From Sabellastarte sp. h YS-2021 (taxonomy: Eukaryota > Annelida > Polychaeta > Sabellida > Sabellidae): a stretch of 64,000 nt of DNA. The DNA lies in the NCBI GenBank assembly GCA_964017235.1, contig OZ024928.1, positions 151,924,881 through 151,988,880 of the forward strand, written 5' to 3'. A program made the position numbers and the translations under genes. Positions 34,401 through 44,134 of this stretch are shown here, piece by piece. The notes beneath the pieces are model-generated. The model saw only the letters and a program-made list of their open reading frames with translations, was not told where the DNA came from and made no database searches. Each line of letters starts with the position of its first letter. Position 1 is the stretch's first letter.

Positions 34401-35056
34401 GTCATTTGGGGATCAGTAAAACACTAGGTAAAATAAAACAAAGATTTTATTGGCCGGGCTTTAAGAAGGATATTATCCGCTGGTGTCAAAAATGCAAAGT
34501 GTGTAACAGTCATAAAGCTGGTCACATGCCAAAAAAAGCACCAATGAAGCAAGATTTTATCTCAGCTCCAATGGACAAAATAGCATGTGACATCATGGGT
34601 CCGTTACCTGAAACAGAAAGAAAAAACATATACATACTAGTAGTATCTGATTATTACACAAAGTATGTAGAAGAATATGCACTGCCAGATCAAACAGCTC
34701 AAACAGTTGCTGACTGTTTGGTGACGGAGTGGATATGCAGATTTGGTGTGCCATTACAGATTTTGTCAGACCAAGGTAGAAACTTTGAGTCTGGTTTGTT
34801 TCAAGAAGTATGCAAGTTGCTGGATATGAAAAAAATCCGTACTTCACGCTATCGCCCACAAACAGATGGTTTGGTTGAACGATACAATCGGACGTTGAAG
34901 TCAATGCTTAAATCATTTTGTCAGGTTGAAAAATCTGATTGGGACCATCATTTACCGTACGTGATGATGGCATATAGGGCAACTATTCAGGAAAGTACTA
35001 AATGTACACCGAATTTGTTAATGTTTGGAAGGGAAACCAGACTTCTGTCGACATAG
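31490..35056 (+). CDS. pol: Pol: protease, reverse transcriptase, RNase H, integrase
   Basis: Open from the frameshift site; the first ATG is at 31571 (residue 1 below). The aspartic protease motif DTGS is at 23-26. Reverse transcriptase has VCVDYRALNEV, FGLSNAPGTFQ and YLDD at 462-465. RNase H starts at FVLDTDASLCGIGG (Asp610). Integrase has an HHCC zinc domain (His936 region; CQKCKVC) and catalytic D1007, D1067 and E1103, with exactly 35 residues between the last two, the D,D(35)E signature. The frame is cut at TAG 35054-35056 just after the core, where a one-base loss near 35042-35047 separates it from its tail. Pol copies element RNA to DNA and integrates it. Confidence 0.95.
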   Translation, partial: VKLDVAENDKAEFSANKNERPIEGKIEMINLSCWYVDGSVMGIQTEFLVDTGSTYTIVDYIFYENIPENMKPPLEQINLILKNASGEVMDVLGQTNMDLEVKGQVFNVPVKVVSLGDKSTILGLDFMEGQNCILNLHKGTMKLNGRTFGMKRKGEIQLAYIHSETSFHIPPRHEMVIEGVLKNKQLTANLNEGLIESNTYLTNDTGLLVARSLVNLKQNTVPVRVANVSDQIVKIKKGTRLAKLESVKEVCNFDKGESKQNDEHIAYVNKIEHSKLGDLPEHLKPLVEKTSDSLSPTEHDEVTQLLYKYQDIFKSPEGRLGRTDLVKHRLDTGNAIPIKQRPRRLPMAQQDVVDKELDKMEAEGIIEPSDSPWSSPLVIVKKKTGDIRVCVDYRALNEVLRKSAVPLPKISECLDSLSGSKYFCTLDLAQGYYQVAMHPEDKCKTAFTSRRGLRQFTVMPFGLSNAPGTFQSLMELVLSGLQWSKAVLYLDDIITYGKTFEETKDNLECVFQRLRQAGLILKPSKCNLFQLSVEFLGHIVSSEGVSCDPKKLEAIREWPRPTSVKQVRSFLGLASYYRKFLKSFSTIASPLHALTKKNVKFAWDENCELAFQTLKEKLSSDPVVLSYPNNEGTFVLDTDASLCGIGGVLSQVQENGQEKVISFVSNTLSKTQQNYCTTMRELLAAVVFIKHFHHYLWGRKFILRTDHASLKWLVNFKEPEGMLARWLSVLCSYDFETQHRKGVAHVNADSLSRQPPRKCKRDDCEDCALVSTQCVCVVTRAQAKNQEGQGQVETQFDKVKEPDNSETKSKTKLNNDVQSSSLDDSELASNVMGKTLISSPTSIATSSENSEVNSQATVNRSTMKNKIKCNWADTWSNEQLKNGQSEDQNISRVIRFKLEGQGQPDNSVLSTESPEVKILCSQWPMLEIQHGMLYRKWESEGPHAKPVLQFVVPSLMRQEILTHLHNHRTSGHLGISKTLGKIKQRFYWPGFKKDIIRWCQKCKVCNSHKAGHMPKKAPMKQDFISAPMDKIACDIMGPLPETERKNIYILVVSDYYTKYVEEYALPDQTAQTVADCLVTEWICRFGVPLQILSDQGRNFESGLFQEVCKLLDMKKIRTSRYRPQTDGLVERYNRTLKSMLKSFCQVEKSDWDHHLPYVMMAYRATIQESTKCTPNLLMFGRETRLLST

Positions 35057-35469
35057 TATATGGGGCAACTAACACTGAAATGTGGACAAGTTGTCCCATA
35101 GATTATGTTGAATGGGTCAGACAAAGTATGTCTAATGCCTTTGGAAAGGTCAAAGAGTCAGTCAAGGCCAACGCTTTACGTCAAAAACGTGCCTATGATC
35201 GTAATTCCGCAATGAGAACCTTTAAGGTAGGGGAATGGGTTTGGGTCTACCACCTTCCAAGTGACAAACAAAAATTTGGTCAAGGATGGAAAGGGCCATT
35301 CTTGGTAGTTGATAAAATAGGGGACTTAAATTATCGTGTCCAAGAACATAAACTTTCTAGAAAAGTTACATTGCATGTAGATCATATTAAAAGATATGAA
35401 GGCGAAACCCCAGAATCATGGGTAGTTCCTAGTCTCATTCATTCAGATAAGGAAACACAAACTGAGTAA
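35047..35469 (+). CDS. pol: Integrase C-terminal tail, out of frame with pol
   Basis: This frame continues where pol stops: VDIVYG, a basic region around RQKRAYDRN, then VGEWVWVYHLP and GQGWKGPFLVVDKIGDLNYR, a GPF/Y-type integrase tail, ending with HVDHIKRYEG and TAA-bounded at 35469. The open frame formally begins at an ATG at 35002 inside the pol overlap, but homologous residues start only near 35047. A sequencing error is an alternative to a true deletion. Confidence 0.85.
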   Translation, partial: VDIVYGATNTEMWTSCPIDYVEWVRQSMSNAFGKVKESVKANALRQKRAYDRNSAMRTFKVGEWVWVYHLPSDKQKFGQGWKGPFLVVDKIGDLNYRVQEHKLSRKVTLHVDHIKRYEGETPESWVVPSLIHSDKETQTE

Positions 35470-35565
35470 ACTCACAAGTATAAATAGTGTACATAAGTGA
35501 AATTATGTAAAAAGTGTAAATATGTTACATAATTGATGCTTATGTCTGACATAAAATACTTAGTG

Positions 35566-35586
35566 GTGTTTATTATTCTTTTTTAG
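35566..35586 (+). promoter_or_regulatory. Probable splice acceptor before the third ORF
   Basis: The pyrimidine-rich tract tttattattcttttttag, with AG six bases before the ATG at 35592. A matching donor in the leader was not identified. Confidence 0.45.
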
Positions 35587-35591
35587 GAAAA

Positions 35592-36392
35592 ATGAATGAA
35601 GAGAACATTCTGGAAGAGATACTCAAAGATGCAGCAGACCTAGTCTGGCCGGAAAATGATAATTTGGAGGAGGGAGAAGTCTTAGATGACTTGATTCAAT
35701 TTCCAGACAAGCCCGTGATAAAGTGCCCGGTACCAGCATGCCAGAGCAAAAAGTTCACCAACGCTTTCACATTACGCAGGCACTGGGCAGAAGTGCACCG
35801 TGAGGAGGTGTCTTTACTGCAGTGTGAAAGTTGCACCCAAGTCTTTAAGAGAATGTCAGACCTCAAGAAGCATGGTGCACGCAAACATAACAATAACCAA
35901 ATCAAGGGAGACCAAGTGATGAGGAAGAATAAATATTACATAAATCCCAAATCTGTGACCCCTCCAGAGGGATGTGAGACGGTAGTAAGCAAGGTGAGGA
36001 CAGGGCCTGTGGAGAGTCAGATGCCACTTCAGACCTCGCAGCTGAGAAACGTACCAACCTGTGCACCCAAAACAGCACCCAGAAAGCCAATCAACCTGGA
36101 GGAAAGGATTATGGATGGAACAATTGAAACTTCTAGAGACTTGATCGTTAGAAAAGTGTTGGAGGCTAAAGAGAAAGTGAAGTTCTGGAGTAAAGTTGAG
36201 GCACAAGCAAAACAGGCACTACAAAAATTTGATGAGGAAAAGAGACAGGCTTCTATACAGGACTTGAAAAGGAAATTACAGGAGGAACGAGACATCAGAA
36301 GAGACTGTGAGGCAAAGATGAGGCGTCTGCAAGAGAAGTCAAGGATCCATCGTCAGATGAACTTTCTAGATTATGTTAACCATGATTTTTGA
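35592..36392 (+). CDS. Third retroelement ORF: two C2H2 zinc fingers and a coiled coil
   Basis: 266 codons in the position where env lies in retroviruses. It has an acidic N-terminus (residues 1-40), zinc finger 1 (C45, C50, H64, H69) and zinc finger 2 (C78, C81, H94, H99). A basic proline-containing linker follows, then a Lys/Glu/Arg-rich heptad-like helix at about 185-255. There is no signal peptide or membrane segment, so it is not an envelope protein. A strong acceptor-like tract, attattcttttttag, ends six bases before the ATG, suggesting expression from a spliced RNA. It may bind nucleic acid or regulate the LTR; the function is not known to me. Confidence 0.85.
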   Translation: MNEENILEEILKDAADLVWPENDNLEEGEVLDDLIQFPDKPVIKCPVPACQSKKFTNAFTLRRHWAEVHREEVSLLQCESCTQVFKRMSDLKKHGARKHNNNQIKGDQVMRKNKYYINPKSVTPPEGCETVVSKVRTGPVESQMPLQTSQLRNVPTCAPKTAPRKPINLEERIMDGTIETSRDLIVRKVLEAKEKVKFWSKVEAQAKQALQKFDEEKRQASIQDLKRKLQEERDIRRDCEAKMRRLQEKSRIHRQMNFLDYVNHDF

Positions 36393-37273
36393 AAGCAATT
36401 AAAGCATAAAATATCTGATTTTTTTTTTGAACTGAGCCAAATTTTTGGTAGGGTAATTTTCTAAATTACTAAAGTCGGGTTCATTCAACATACATAAATT
36501 ATAAATAGTAAATTGAAACATTTAAGTAACTCTTCATATCTTTCTGAATTTTGAAACATAATTTCAATTAACTTTAAAGAATGTCAATATAGATACATTT
36601 TATGCTTATTGCTTCCACTGTGTATGTATTATATGGCTGTTTTAGTCACTGGCGACCTTTTCAGGTCACATTAACAGTTACCTAGGTAGTTTTAAAATGA
36701 CTGATTTTAATATCTGGATATTTCAATGTGTATGTTTATTGTATGTTACTGGCTATTTTAGTTAATTGACTTAGTTATGATCTTTTTAGGTCATATTATT
36801 ACTTTACTTATGTAAAGAGTACTTGAAGAGTATTTGACTCTTGTGTTGAAGTTAATGATATTAATGTATGTGTAAATATATATAAATGCTTTTCACTATT
36901 ATGTATTTCAGTATATGAGTCTAGTCTCTTATCAATATTAGAATGTGTTTTTATCAGTATTAGAATGTGTTTATAGCTTATGAGTCTAGTCTGTTATCAG
37001 TATTAGGTTGTGTTTATAACTTATGAGTCTAGTCTTTTATTTGTTATCAGTATTAGAATGTGTTTATAGCTTATGAGTCTATAGTCTTTATCATATTAGG
37101 CTGTGTTTAACTTATGAGTCTAGCCTCTTGGCAGTATTATACTGTGTTTTAAGCTTTTCAGTTTAATCTTTAGCAGCTTTATTTCTGTATTAAACTTTGT
37201 GTAGCTTAAGATTTTTTTTTTTTTATAAGTATACATGTAATGGGACATAACATATTTTTAAGTGGGGGGGTAG
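36393..37273 (+). other. Retroelement 3' untranslated region with minisatellite and polypurine tract
   Basis: Non-coding. At 36914-37145 there are about four to five imperfect copies of a 55-60-bp repeat containing ttatgagtctagtct and atcagtattagaatgtgttta. The segment ends in a purine tract, aagtggggggg (37260-37270), then tag before the 3' LTR. The tract is the expected primer for plus-strand synthesis. Confidence 0.8.
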
Positions 37274-38109
37274 TGTGGTGATCGGTACGTGACCAAGACC
37301 GGTGTATGGCGGTGCGTCGGTGAATTTGGCGGTTTCGCGCTCACCAGCTTGGATTTTTCCACTTTAAAAGGCGTCATATCGCCTTTTAAGCATTATTTTA
37401 TATATATTTGTTGATAAATTAATCATATTTTACCTTATATTTGCTTTATATCCTCATATTTTCACATTTTTAAGTGTAATCTATATCCAATATGGCGGTG
37501 ACCTAGTTATGGGCGCTCGCTAAACCTCGTTTCGTCACGAATTCGTGACATCATTTTAATTTCGTGACGTCAATTTTACGTCATTTGACGGTGTTTACCG
37601 GCGATTCCTATATAAGGAACGTCGTTTCAGGTGAAAAGGTGTGTGGAAGTGAGAGCCTAATATAATTGGTTGAAACCAAAGGAAACCTACACTGATAGGG
37701 TAATTATAGTAGAGCACCTGCAAGACTCATTCATGCTTGTAGTAACATCTCTTTATTAGGAAATTATTGTACCAAGTATTTATTTAGGGAGGTATTTTGA
37801 ATTAAATTATTATAATGTCCATGTATTTATTTAGGGAGGTACTTCGAATGTAATGATTGTCATGTAAATTATATTTTATCTGTTGAATGAATATGAAATA
37901 AAAATAATATTGTGATTATTTTATGCTGTTTTGGATTTAAATTCAACCAACCTTCTTGGAAACATTAGATATTGGGCCAAAAGTGATACCAAGCCTCATT
38001 TATGAATGAGCCCGATATTTGAACCGATAAAGAATTTGGGACTTTTGGTATTTTGAACACAACGCGAAACTTGGCACACAAACTGTAACCCAAACACTGG
38101 GACGCTACA
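37274..38109 (+). repeat. 3' LTR (836 bp)
   Basis: It starts TGTGGTGATC and ends ACGCTACA, the same length as the 5' LTR. Differences seen include c for t near 37329, g for a near 37514 and TGACATCA for TGACGTCA near 37546. Confidence 0.96.
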
Positions 38110-38765
38110 AATTGAAACTTGTAAAATGTAAACCATCACTACAAGTCCAGTCTGGTCCTGTTGTATCAGCAGTGCAGATTACACTAAAGCATCACAATAC
38201 TGTCCAACAGGCTTATCATTCCAAGTCATTTGTAGAGAATCACTGCTCAAAGTGTTTAAAGTCAAATATCCAGGATGACATATGGTGTACCATTCTAGAA
38301 AAAGTTTGTGAGCCGAGTGGAAAGCCTGACATAAATGATAGGGCAAAACAAACTGCATCTAAATTTTTGAAACTTAACCAATATTTCTCTGACATTCACA
38401 CTAAAGTTGGACACATGGATAAAATATCACAAGATATGCTTCCAGATATCAAAATTTCCATTGAAAATTACTTGAAATATTACAGACAGTACTTTCCAAA
38501 TTTACTCATCCCTAAGCATCATTTTCTGGAAGATCATGTCATAGACTGGATTAGTAAATGGGGTTTTGGAATGGGTCTCCATGGAGAACAAAGAGGAGAG
38601 TCCATCCATAGAGAGTTCAACAGGATTCAGCGAAATATGTGTCATGTCACAAATACTACACAGAGATTGCTATTCATAATGAGAGAGCACCACACACTCA
38701 CTAATCCCTCAATACAAAGCCTAATTATTAAACCAAGAAGTAAAAGCAACACTGTTAAAAATTAA
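38110..38765 (+). pseudogene. RAG1-like core, part 2 (zinc H2 and catalytic Glu)
   Basis: After the LTR element the same reading frame resumes at TTG 38112, exactly in phase with the codon interrupted at 29107-29108. Key segments are KCLKSN (38246-38263), YRQYFPNLLIPKHHFLEDHV and GMGLHGEQRGESIHREFNRI. H-x4-H (38520, 38535) aligns with the RAG1 zinc histidines in YFHKTLAHV, and the Glu at 38598 aligns with the Glu of ESGNKLFRRF, the third catalytic residue. The ORF ends at TAA 38763-38765. There is no methionine at its start, which is expected for an interrupted gene. Confidence 0.87.
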
Positions 38766-41700
38766 AACCTGGTGGCACCATTCAAACTGTGATATTTCAT
38801 TGAGACAGTAATTATTTCTTCTGTACATAAACTGATTATTTAAAACTATTTATTTTGTATATAATGTGCCTAATTATTAAGATATCGGAGCAGGGACTGT
38901 CAATGTATTTACCATGTGGATAGTTTAGCTGTAATTGGATATAACAGGAAGGTTAACAAGGTGAAATAGGTAACTTTTTCATTTTTCAATGATACTTATA
39001 GAATACACTTATAGTCCGATCTATGTTTTATGCAATCTTTCTCTTTGTTTTAGCATTTAATTTCCTATTTTACAACAAATATGCGGCTTTTTTTTCAGGG
39101 AATTGTGTCTTTATATAAAAATAAACAACAATGAATTTAATACCATTGAATTGCCCTGACATTCTGGAAAAAGTACATATAACATATATGCTTATCAAAA
39201 ATGAGCAACATTAATTAATCATTGATTAAAAGTTTATGATATTTTCCAGAAACTCTGATTATTTCACAACACATTTTGTTCTGTTTACATATGCACATGG
39301 AATGGAATGTGTAATATTTCAGCTTGGTTTTTAAAAAGAATTACTAGAATATATATACTAATGCATTAAACAAAGATAGTGCTTTTAATACATATAATTT
39401 GTTTTTTCATGTGCACTGAAAAAGTTTTATAAAAAACTAAAACAAAATAAAGAACCTTTTTTTCACAGACATTTCTCCTGCATAAAATCATACAAGTGAG
39501 AGTACAAGCTGTGCTCTGTTTACACCACCAACAACACACACAAGTCTTCTCTGAGTGTGTGTGTGTTTATGTGTACCATTTTAAACTAAAGTTACAGCAA
39601 ACTGGGATTTATGATTAATTATGAATTATAAGTATAATAGTATAAACATTTACCTTGTTGCTTTATTTTACCCATTTTTGCACCTATGTGCAATAAAAAC
39701 TGAATGTATTTCACTGTTTTGTTTCTATGTTGCTTTATGGTTTTCTGACTTTTTTCAGACCTTTAGACTTTCCTAATATCTTTCAATCCAACTTTTGATG
39801 GAAATTATAAATAGTCAGTAGTTAAATCACTGATTCTAATTGGGATCCAATGGCCCCCAGCTAGTGGGACATCGAAGAGTACTTGGGATTATTAGATTTT
39901 GAGTATCAGAACCAAGAATATTTTTCATCAAAATGGTGAAAGTATCATATTATACCCTTATTAATAGCCTCAAAACTTTGATAAAATTGAGTTTCTGCAA
40001 ATTCATTACCTCTAAAGGCATAGTCAAAAGTTTGTTCTCTCATCAAATATATGCACTATGTTTTACAGTGATTTTAATTGATAATAAAACTTCAATAAGG
40101 TATTCTATATAGCTATCTTCTGTTGTCACTTGATACTTATTTTGATCCTAAATTTGCCTGACTCGTGTAAAAAAAAGCAACATGTATCTTGGGACTGCTT
40201 AAAGTTTTTATTGCTCTTAGGAATTGCTAGGTAAATTATTTTCAGAAATTGAAATTCACTATAAATACAAGAAGTCAGTCAGAATCATTAAGCAGATCAT
40301 ATCACTTGTATCAAACTGGGTAGGGTGTTTCAGGGAAAACAGTGCATAACATTGCTTAGGTCATATCAGTTGCAGCATTTTGGGTTGGGTGTTGTGGGAA
40401 AGCACTGCAACACAGTGTACAGGTCATACCAATGGATAATGCATAAATCACCAGGTCATACTGGATAATGCATAAATCACCATGCCCGTTTGGTGAGGTC
40501 ATGATGATGTCATACAAGGGGTCATTATGTTTGGTGATGTTACAAACATGTAGTTCATACCAGGGGGGTTGCATATTTATGAGTGTAGGACCCTTCACGG
40601 TTTTGTCAAGGAGACTCATCAGACGCATATAGGGTTATTTTGTGGTTTGATGAAACAGGGAAATGTAATGGTTTAGGATGAAATACATGTAGTGGATTTA
40701 GGATGAAATACATGTAGTGGATTTTTATGTTGGTTGCCTATAAAAAAAACAAGGTAGCTATATGGTTAGCCTTTGTAGAGAAGGCTGAAAAGTCTCGCAG
40801 CTACAAAAATTTATAAATAAAATTTCTTCGAGATCTTCGATTTGCCTATGATAATTCTTAATAATTGTATAATGTATATGAACCTACATTTAGTAATCAT
40901 AAATAAAGTTTTTAAATACAGTTTCATATAATAGGAAATAATTGTGTTTCTAAAAATCACTATGCAAATAGTGTCAAAAATATCAGAGTTCCACACAAAT
41001 AGCTTCGATGAGGGACTGTGAAGTGAGTGCAGGCTGGGGTTGGGGATCAACTATTCTCAAAATATTAGTGTGCGGATTGAGAGAGTCCACTGCAAGGGGT
41101 CAATAATATGGTGATTTTAGTAGATCCTGATGGAGTTCTTTGGGGGAAGGGATCAAGAAAATTTAGTGCATAGTGTGAATGAGTGTTCAGAGACACACAC
41201 AGAGCCTGAGTGGGGGATCAATGATGAATGCCCTGAGGATTGTTTTACCAAATGGTATTTTAATAATTATTTATCTTTAATGAATTTCAACACAAGAAAA
41301 AGCAAATTTTGACATATTCGAAAGTCAACATGTATCTTAGCTTCATTTTTTATTTGTCACTGTTCACTTCATTTTCTTATTTGCTTATTTCATGGATGAT
41401 ATATTTGACAGATAACTGAACATAAGGGTTCTTAACCCTATCCAATATCTTTGCAAATACCCAAGAAACTTTGTTAAAGTTAAATGTTTCACAAAGTACA
41501 TTGAAATGATGTGAAAGATTAATAGCAACTATCATAACTGTAACATCTGTAACAAGATGTCATTATATGCAGTGCCTCTTTTGAAGTGTATTGGCTCATA
41601 TTCATATGATTTGTATACACCTGTAATGTCATTGTTTCTATTGCTGCTGTTGTCACTGTTATTTTTATGTTTAAAATGATGCTGACATCCATCATAATTG

Positions 41701-41877
41701 AATAAACTGACTTGAATTGTAAATGGCTTAGTTACTGTTTGATCATTTGTCACCAGACACTTGACAGATAATGCTTTTCTTGTTAATAAGCCAACATTTG
41801 AAAAAGCTAGAAAAATGATTATTATAATTTGACTTTAGTGGTACAAATAACTCTAATTATAATCAATTATTTGTTAC
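38766..41877. other. No recognised gene; short direct repeats at 40270-40500
   Basis: AT-rich sequence right of the RAG1-like gene. At 40270-40500 a segment of about 76 bp containing ggtcatatcagttg and ggttgggtgtt recurs, followed by tandem ggataatgcataaatcacca. Near 40676-40720, ggatgaaatacatgtagtgg is doubled. No convincing inverted repeat marking a RAG1-like transposon end was found. Confidence 0.45.
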
Positions 41878-42100
41878 CTCTGCAGACTAACACACTCGAC
41901 TCCCAACTCTGAGGTCGGCGGTCCAAACCCTTCACCTTATGTGGGAAAGTTGGTAGTTTCTTGCCATTGGTCAGTAGTTTACAGTACAAAACCCTGACCA
42001 ACTGTATGTACTGGTTTCTTCTGCCCACAAAACTACCCATTGTGATATGACCTGTACAGTGTTGAAAGTGACATGAAACCACAAGTAAATACATACTTCT
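41878..42100 (+). mobile_element. tRNA-derived SINE (diverged)
   Basis: It contains ctctgaggtcggcggtccaaaccc (degraded B box), gtgggaaagttggtagtttc, gtttacagtacaaaaccctg, then tgatatgacctgtacagtgttgaaagtgacatgaaacc and an aagtaaataca tail. The module order is the same as in the SINE at 23599-23820, but its 3' module is the variant found at 21770-21885. Confidence 0.65.
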
Positions 42101-42254
42101 GCAGACAGTTGCATCAAATGGACTGGTTTCCGAATAAATATACCAAACAGTAAATAAATAGAAATCATTGAGTTTTTTTACCATCACTGGTCCCCAGTTT
42201 ACATGGAATTAAAGTACCTAACCAATCCTACTTGATTTATATGACCAAAGGTCA

Positions 42255-42405
42255 AAGTCAAAGTTGGTGTTTTACATCCCGTTCAACAGCCAGGGTCACA
42301 TTGGGACAGGTCCTCAACCTTGCCATTTGTGGGACTTGAACCCACAGAATTGACAGCCTATTATAACATGCCAAACATGCTAACCAGTAGGCCACCTAGG
42401 ACCTC
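42255..42405 (-). mobile_element. tRNA-derived SINE (minus strand)
   Basis: Read in reverse: head taggtggcctactggttagc (A box), gggttcaagtccc (good B box), then tgtgaccctggctgttgaac and gggatgtaaaacacc. The middle module of the 23599-23820 SINE is absent, so this is a shorter SINE type with the same 3' end. Confidence 0.7.
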
Positions 42406-43313
42406 ACTGATTTATATGAAGACCCAGTATGTACTAACTACTCCAGTGAAGAGACACAACCAGCCCCTCTCCATTCAATTTTTTGGTCCTGTTTCTTGGG
42501 TGCTGTGCCTTAGAGTCTGTCTTTTGATGGAGATTAAGTGCTTTAAAAGTAATATTAGAAATTCATACAGTAACCAAACAAGAAAGTAATTTACTTCAAG
42601 TACTTGCATCAATCAATATATTCAAGTACACTAATCATGGAGCAAATTAATCAGGAAACATAATATTTTGATTATACTAAAATGTATTTCTATATTATAT
42701 TACAATGGCCAAGCAATAGTATGACTTTAATACTGCCACATATATACCCCAAATACCACAACTGCCCACTTCTGTGAAAACCATTTGAGACAAAGACTTA
42801 GCTGAGCCAAAAGGCTCAGATTTGAGCCAGTGGCTCAGCCTGAGACTAGGCTAAGTCTGAGACCTTTCATGAAATCCGCCCCTGGGATTTCCTTAAAACA
42901 AGTTCAGTATCTTCGGCAAGTAATTTTACCTTGGAAATATGTTCAGTTAGTGTATAATATCGAAGAACCCGGATGTTTGTATCTGACAGTTCCTGAATAT
43001 ATTTTTACACTTCGAATTTGTTTTGACAGAATCTGCAAACACAATGGTAGTTATTATGGCATACCTCAAATAATATGTCTTATCTATGAGTATTGTTCCC
43101 AATATTTAAGATTCCGTTCTAGTTTCACTGTCAAAACTCTGCTGCATATGCCTGTTTTCAGGCTGACCTATTTCGTACTGCAGTGATTTGAATTCTCATA
43201 TCTTGTCGCATTTTTTTTCGGTACACCATCAGTGTACACGGGTTGTCACAAATCTGTGTGTATAAAAAATGGTACGTTTTAGCTTTGATATCTTTCGAAT
43301 AAAATTAGCTAGA
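42406..43313. other. Unrecognised sequence; inverted repeat at 42796-42862
   Basis: At 42796-42862, acttagctgagcc...ggctcagcctgagactaggctaagt can fold on itself. The 118-codon ORF at 42830-43186 overlaps it and has no recognisable motif, so it is not called as a gene. Confidence 0.4.
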
Positions 43314-44064
43314 AGTGGTGGACCAGTTCACGCCCGTGTACCTAACCTTCACACCCAAAATTAAACCAAAACAATGGCAGTAACACAATAAATTACCATT
43401 GTATATGATGAATTTGATAATTATCTATGATGTGGTAAACATCTTTTCTATGAAAAATTATAAATCTTTGAGAAAATTGAGGATGGGCGTGAAGATTACA
43501 AGAGGTTTCGCGGTAAAACTCACTGAGGGATTCGCGGTAAACTTTGATTTGTTCCTTTAACTTTAAAGTGACACAAAATCTTTATTTATGGATGGATTTT
43601 GATCATTGAGGTATCATTGTTTTCAGTTTTTTATTGTGGATCTAATGGTATATGTGGTGGTAATTTTACATTGAGAAAGGGTAAAATATTTTGTGAGCAA
43701 CTAGTTTATCTAATTACCGGTAATTCCACATGGATATACTGATTGCAATTCTTTGACTATCTAGGATTAGGCTCTCCTGTGTGGTAGCAATTACTTGATG
43801 CAATAGAAAGGTTTAATCCTTATAATTGACTTCAAAGAAGTTAGGGTTTTGTGTTTATCAGTTACTTTGTGGATATTAGATAGGGCCCACATTACAAAGT
43901 TAATAAAAAAAAATATCTGAGAAATTCACGCGAATCGTCTCCTGTTTTTACTGGGAATCCTCCAAATGAATAGTGAAACGACCAAGGCAGCGAACCTCTC
44001 GACCACGAAACCTCCCAACACCAGCGTGAATAGGTACACAGGCCTGAAGTGGTCCACCACCACT
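43314..44064. mobile_element. Non-autonomous DNA element with long terminal inverted repeats
   Basis: The left end AGTGGTGGACCAGTTCACGC and the right end read in reverse, AGTGGTGGTGGACCACTTCA, match with a 3-bp offset and continue into GTGTACC on both sides. It is about 750 bp, with no transposase ORF. A target duplication could not be set. Confidence 0.65.
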
Positions 44065-44134
44065 ATCAATATGAGTTGTTATAATGAATTTAGATATTAT
44101 TAGACGTTGTTATATACCTTGGTTCTAATTGTGT

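Larger units (their letters stand above)
29109..38109 (+). mobile_element. Ty3/gypsy-type LTR retrotransposon, 9,001 bp, inserted in the RAG1-like gene
   Basis: Complete structure: two 836-bp LTRs starting TGTGGTGATC and ending ACGCTACA, a primer binding site, gag, pol in the order protease-RT-RNaseH-integrase, a third ORF, a purine tract, and a 4-bp target duplication AATT (29105-29108 and 38110-38113). The RT-before-integrase order and the sequence style place it in Ty3/gypsy (Metaviridae). The LTRs differ at about five positions by eye, all transitions, so the insertion is recent. Even so, this copy has breaks in gag, the zinc knuckle and the integrase tail, so it is probably not autonomous. 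Confidence 0.95.
26662..38765 (+). pseudogene. RAG1-like transposase/recombinase gene, broken and split by an LTR retrotransposon
   Basis: Two blocks, 26662-29108 and 38110-38765, together encode about 1,030 codons colinear with vertebrate RAG1 (about 1,040 residues). They carry the N-terminal CxxC motifs, RING finger, following zinc finger, a GGxP basic box, and a DDE core: first Asp codon 28367-28369 (GGDHGG), second Asp 28576-28578 (YGDYAFL) with CLWC zinc ligands, H-x4-H (codons 38520 and 38535) and Glu 38598-38600 (RGES). RAG1-family enzymes cut DNA at transposon ends or, in jawed vertebrates, at recombination signals. Lesions are several frameshifts at 26713-26822, TGA at 28190, a frameshift near 28384 and the 9-kb insertion. 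It may be a transposon copy such as the molluscan N-RAG-TP type or a decayed host gene. No terminal inverted repeats or RAG2-like partner were found. Confidence 0.85.

Noticed and set aside
35002..35046. ATG at 35002 as start of an independent gene
   Set aside because: The first residues are the pol sequence read in another frame; homology to an integrase tail starts only near 35047.
38766..41100. Possible RAG2-like (kelch) partner gene downstream
   Set aside because: Minus-strand ORFs here are short and lack kelch or PHD motifs.
42830..43186. 118-codon ORF as a host gene
   Set aside because: It starts inside an inverted repeat, has no recognised motif and no neighbouring exon evidence.
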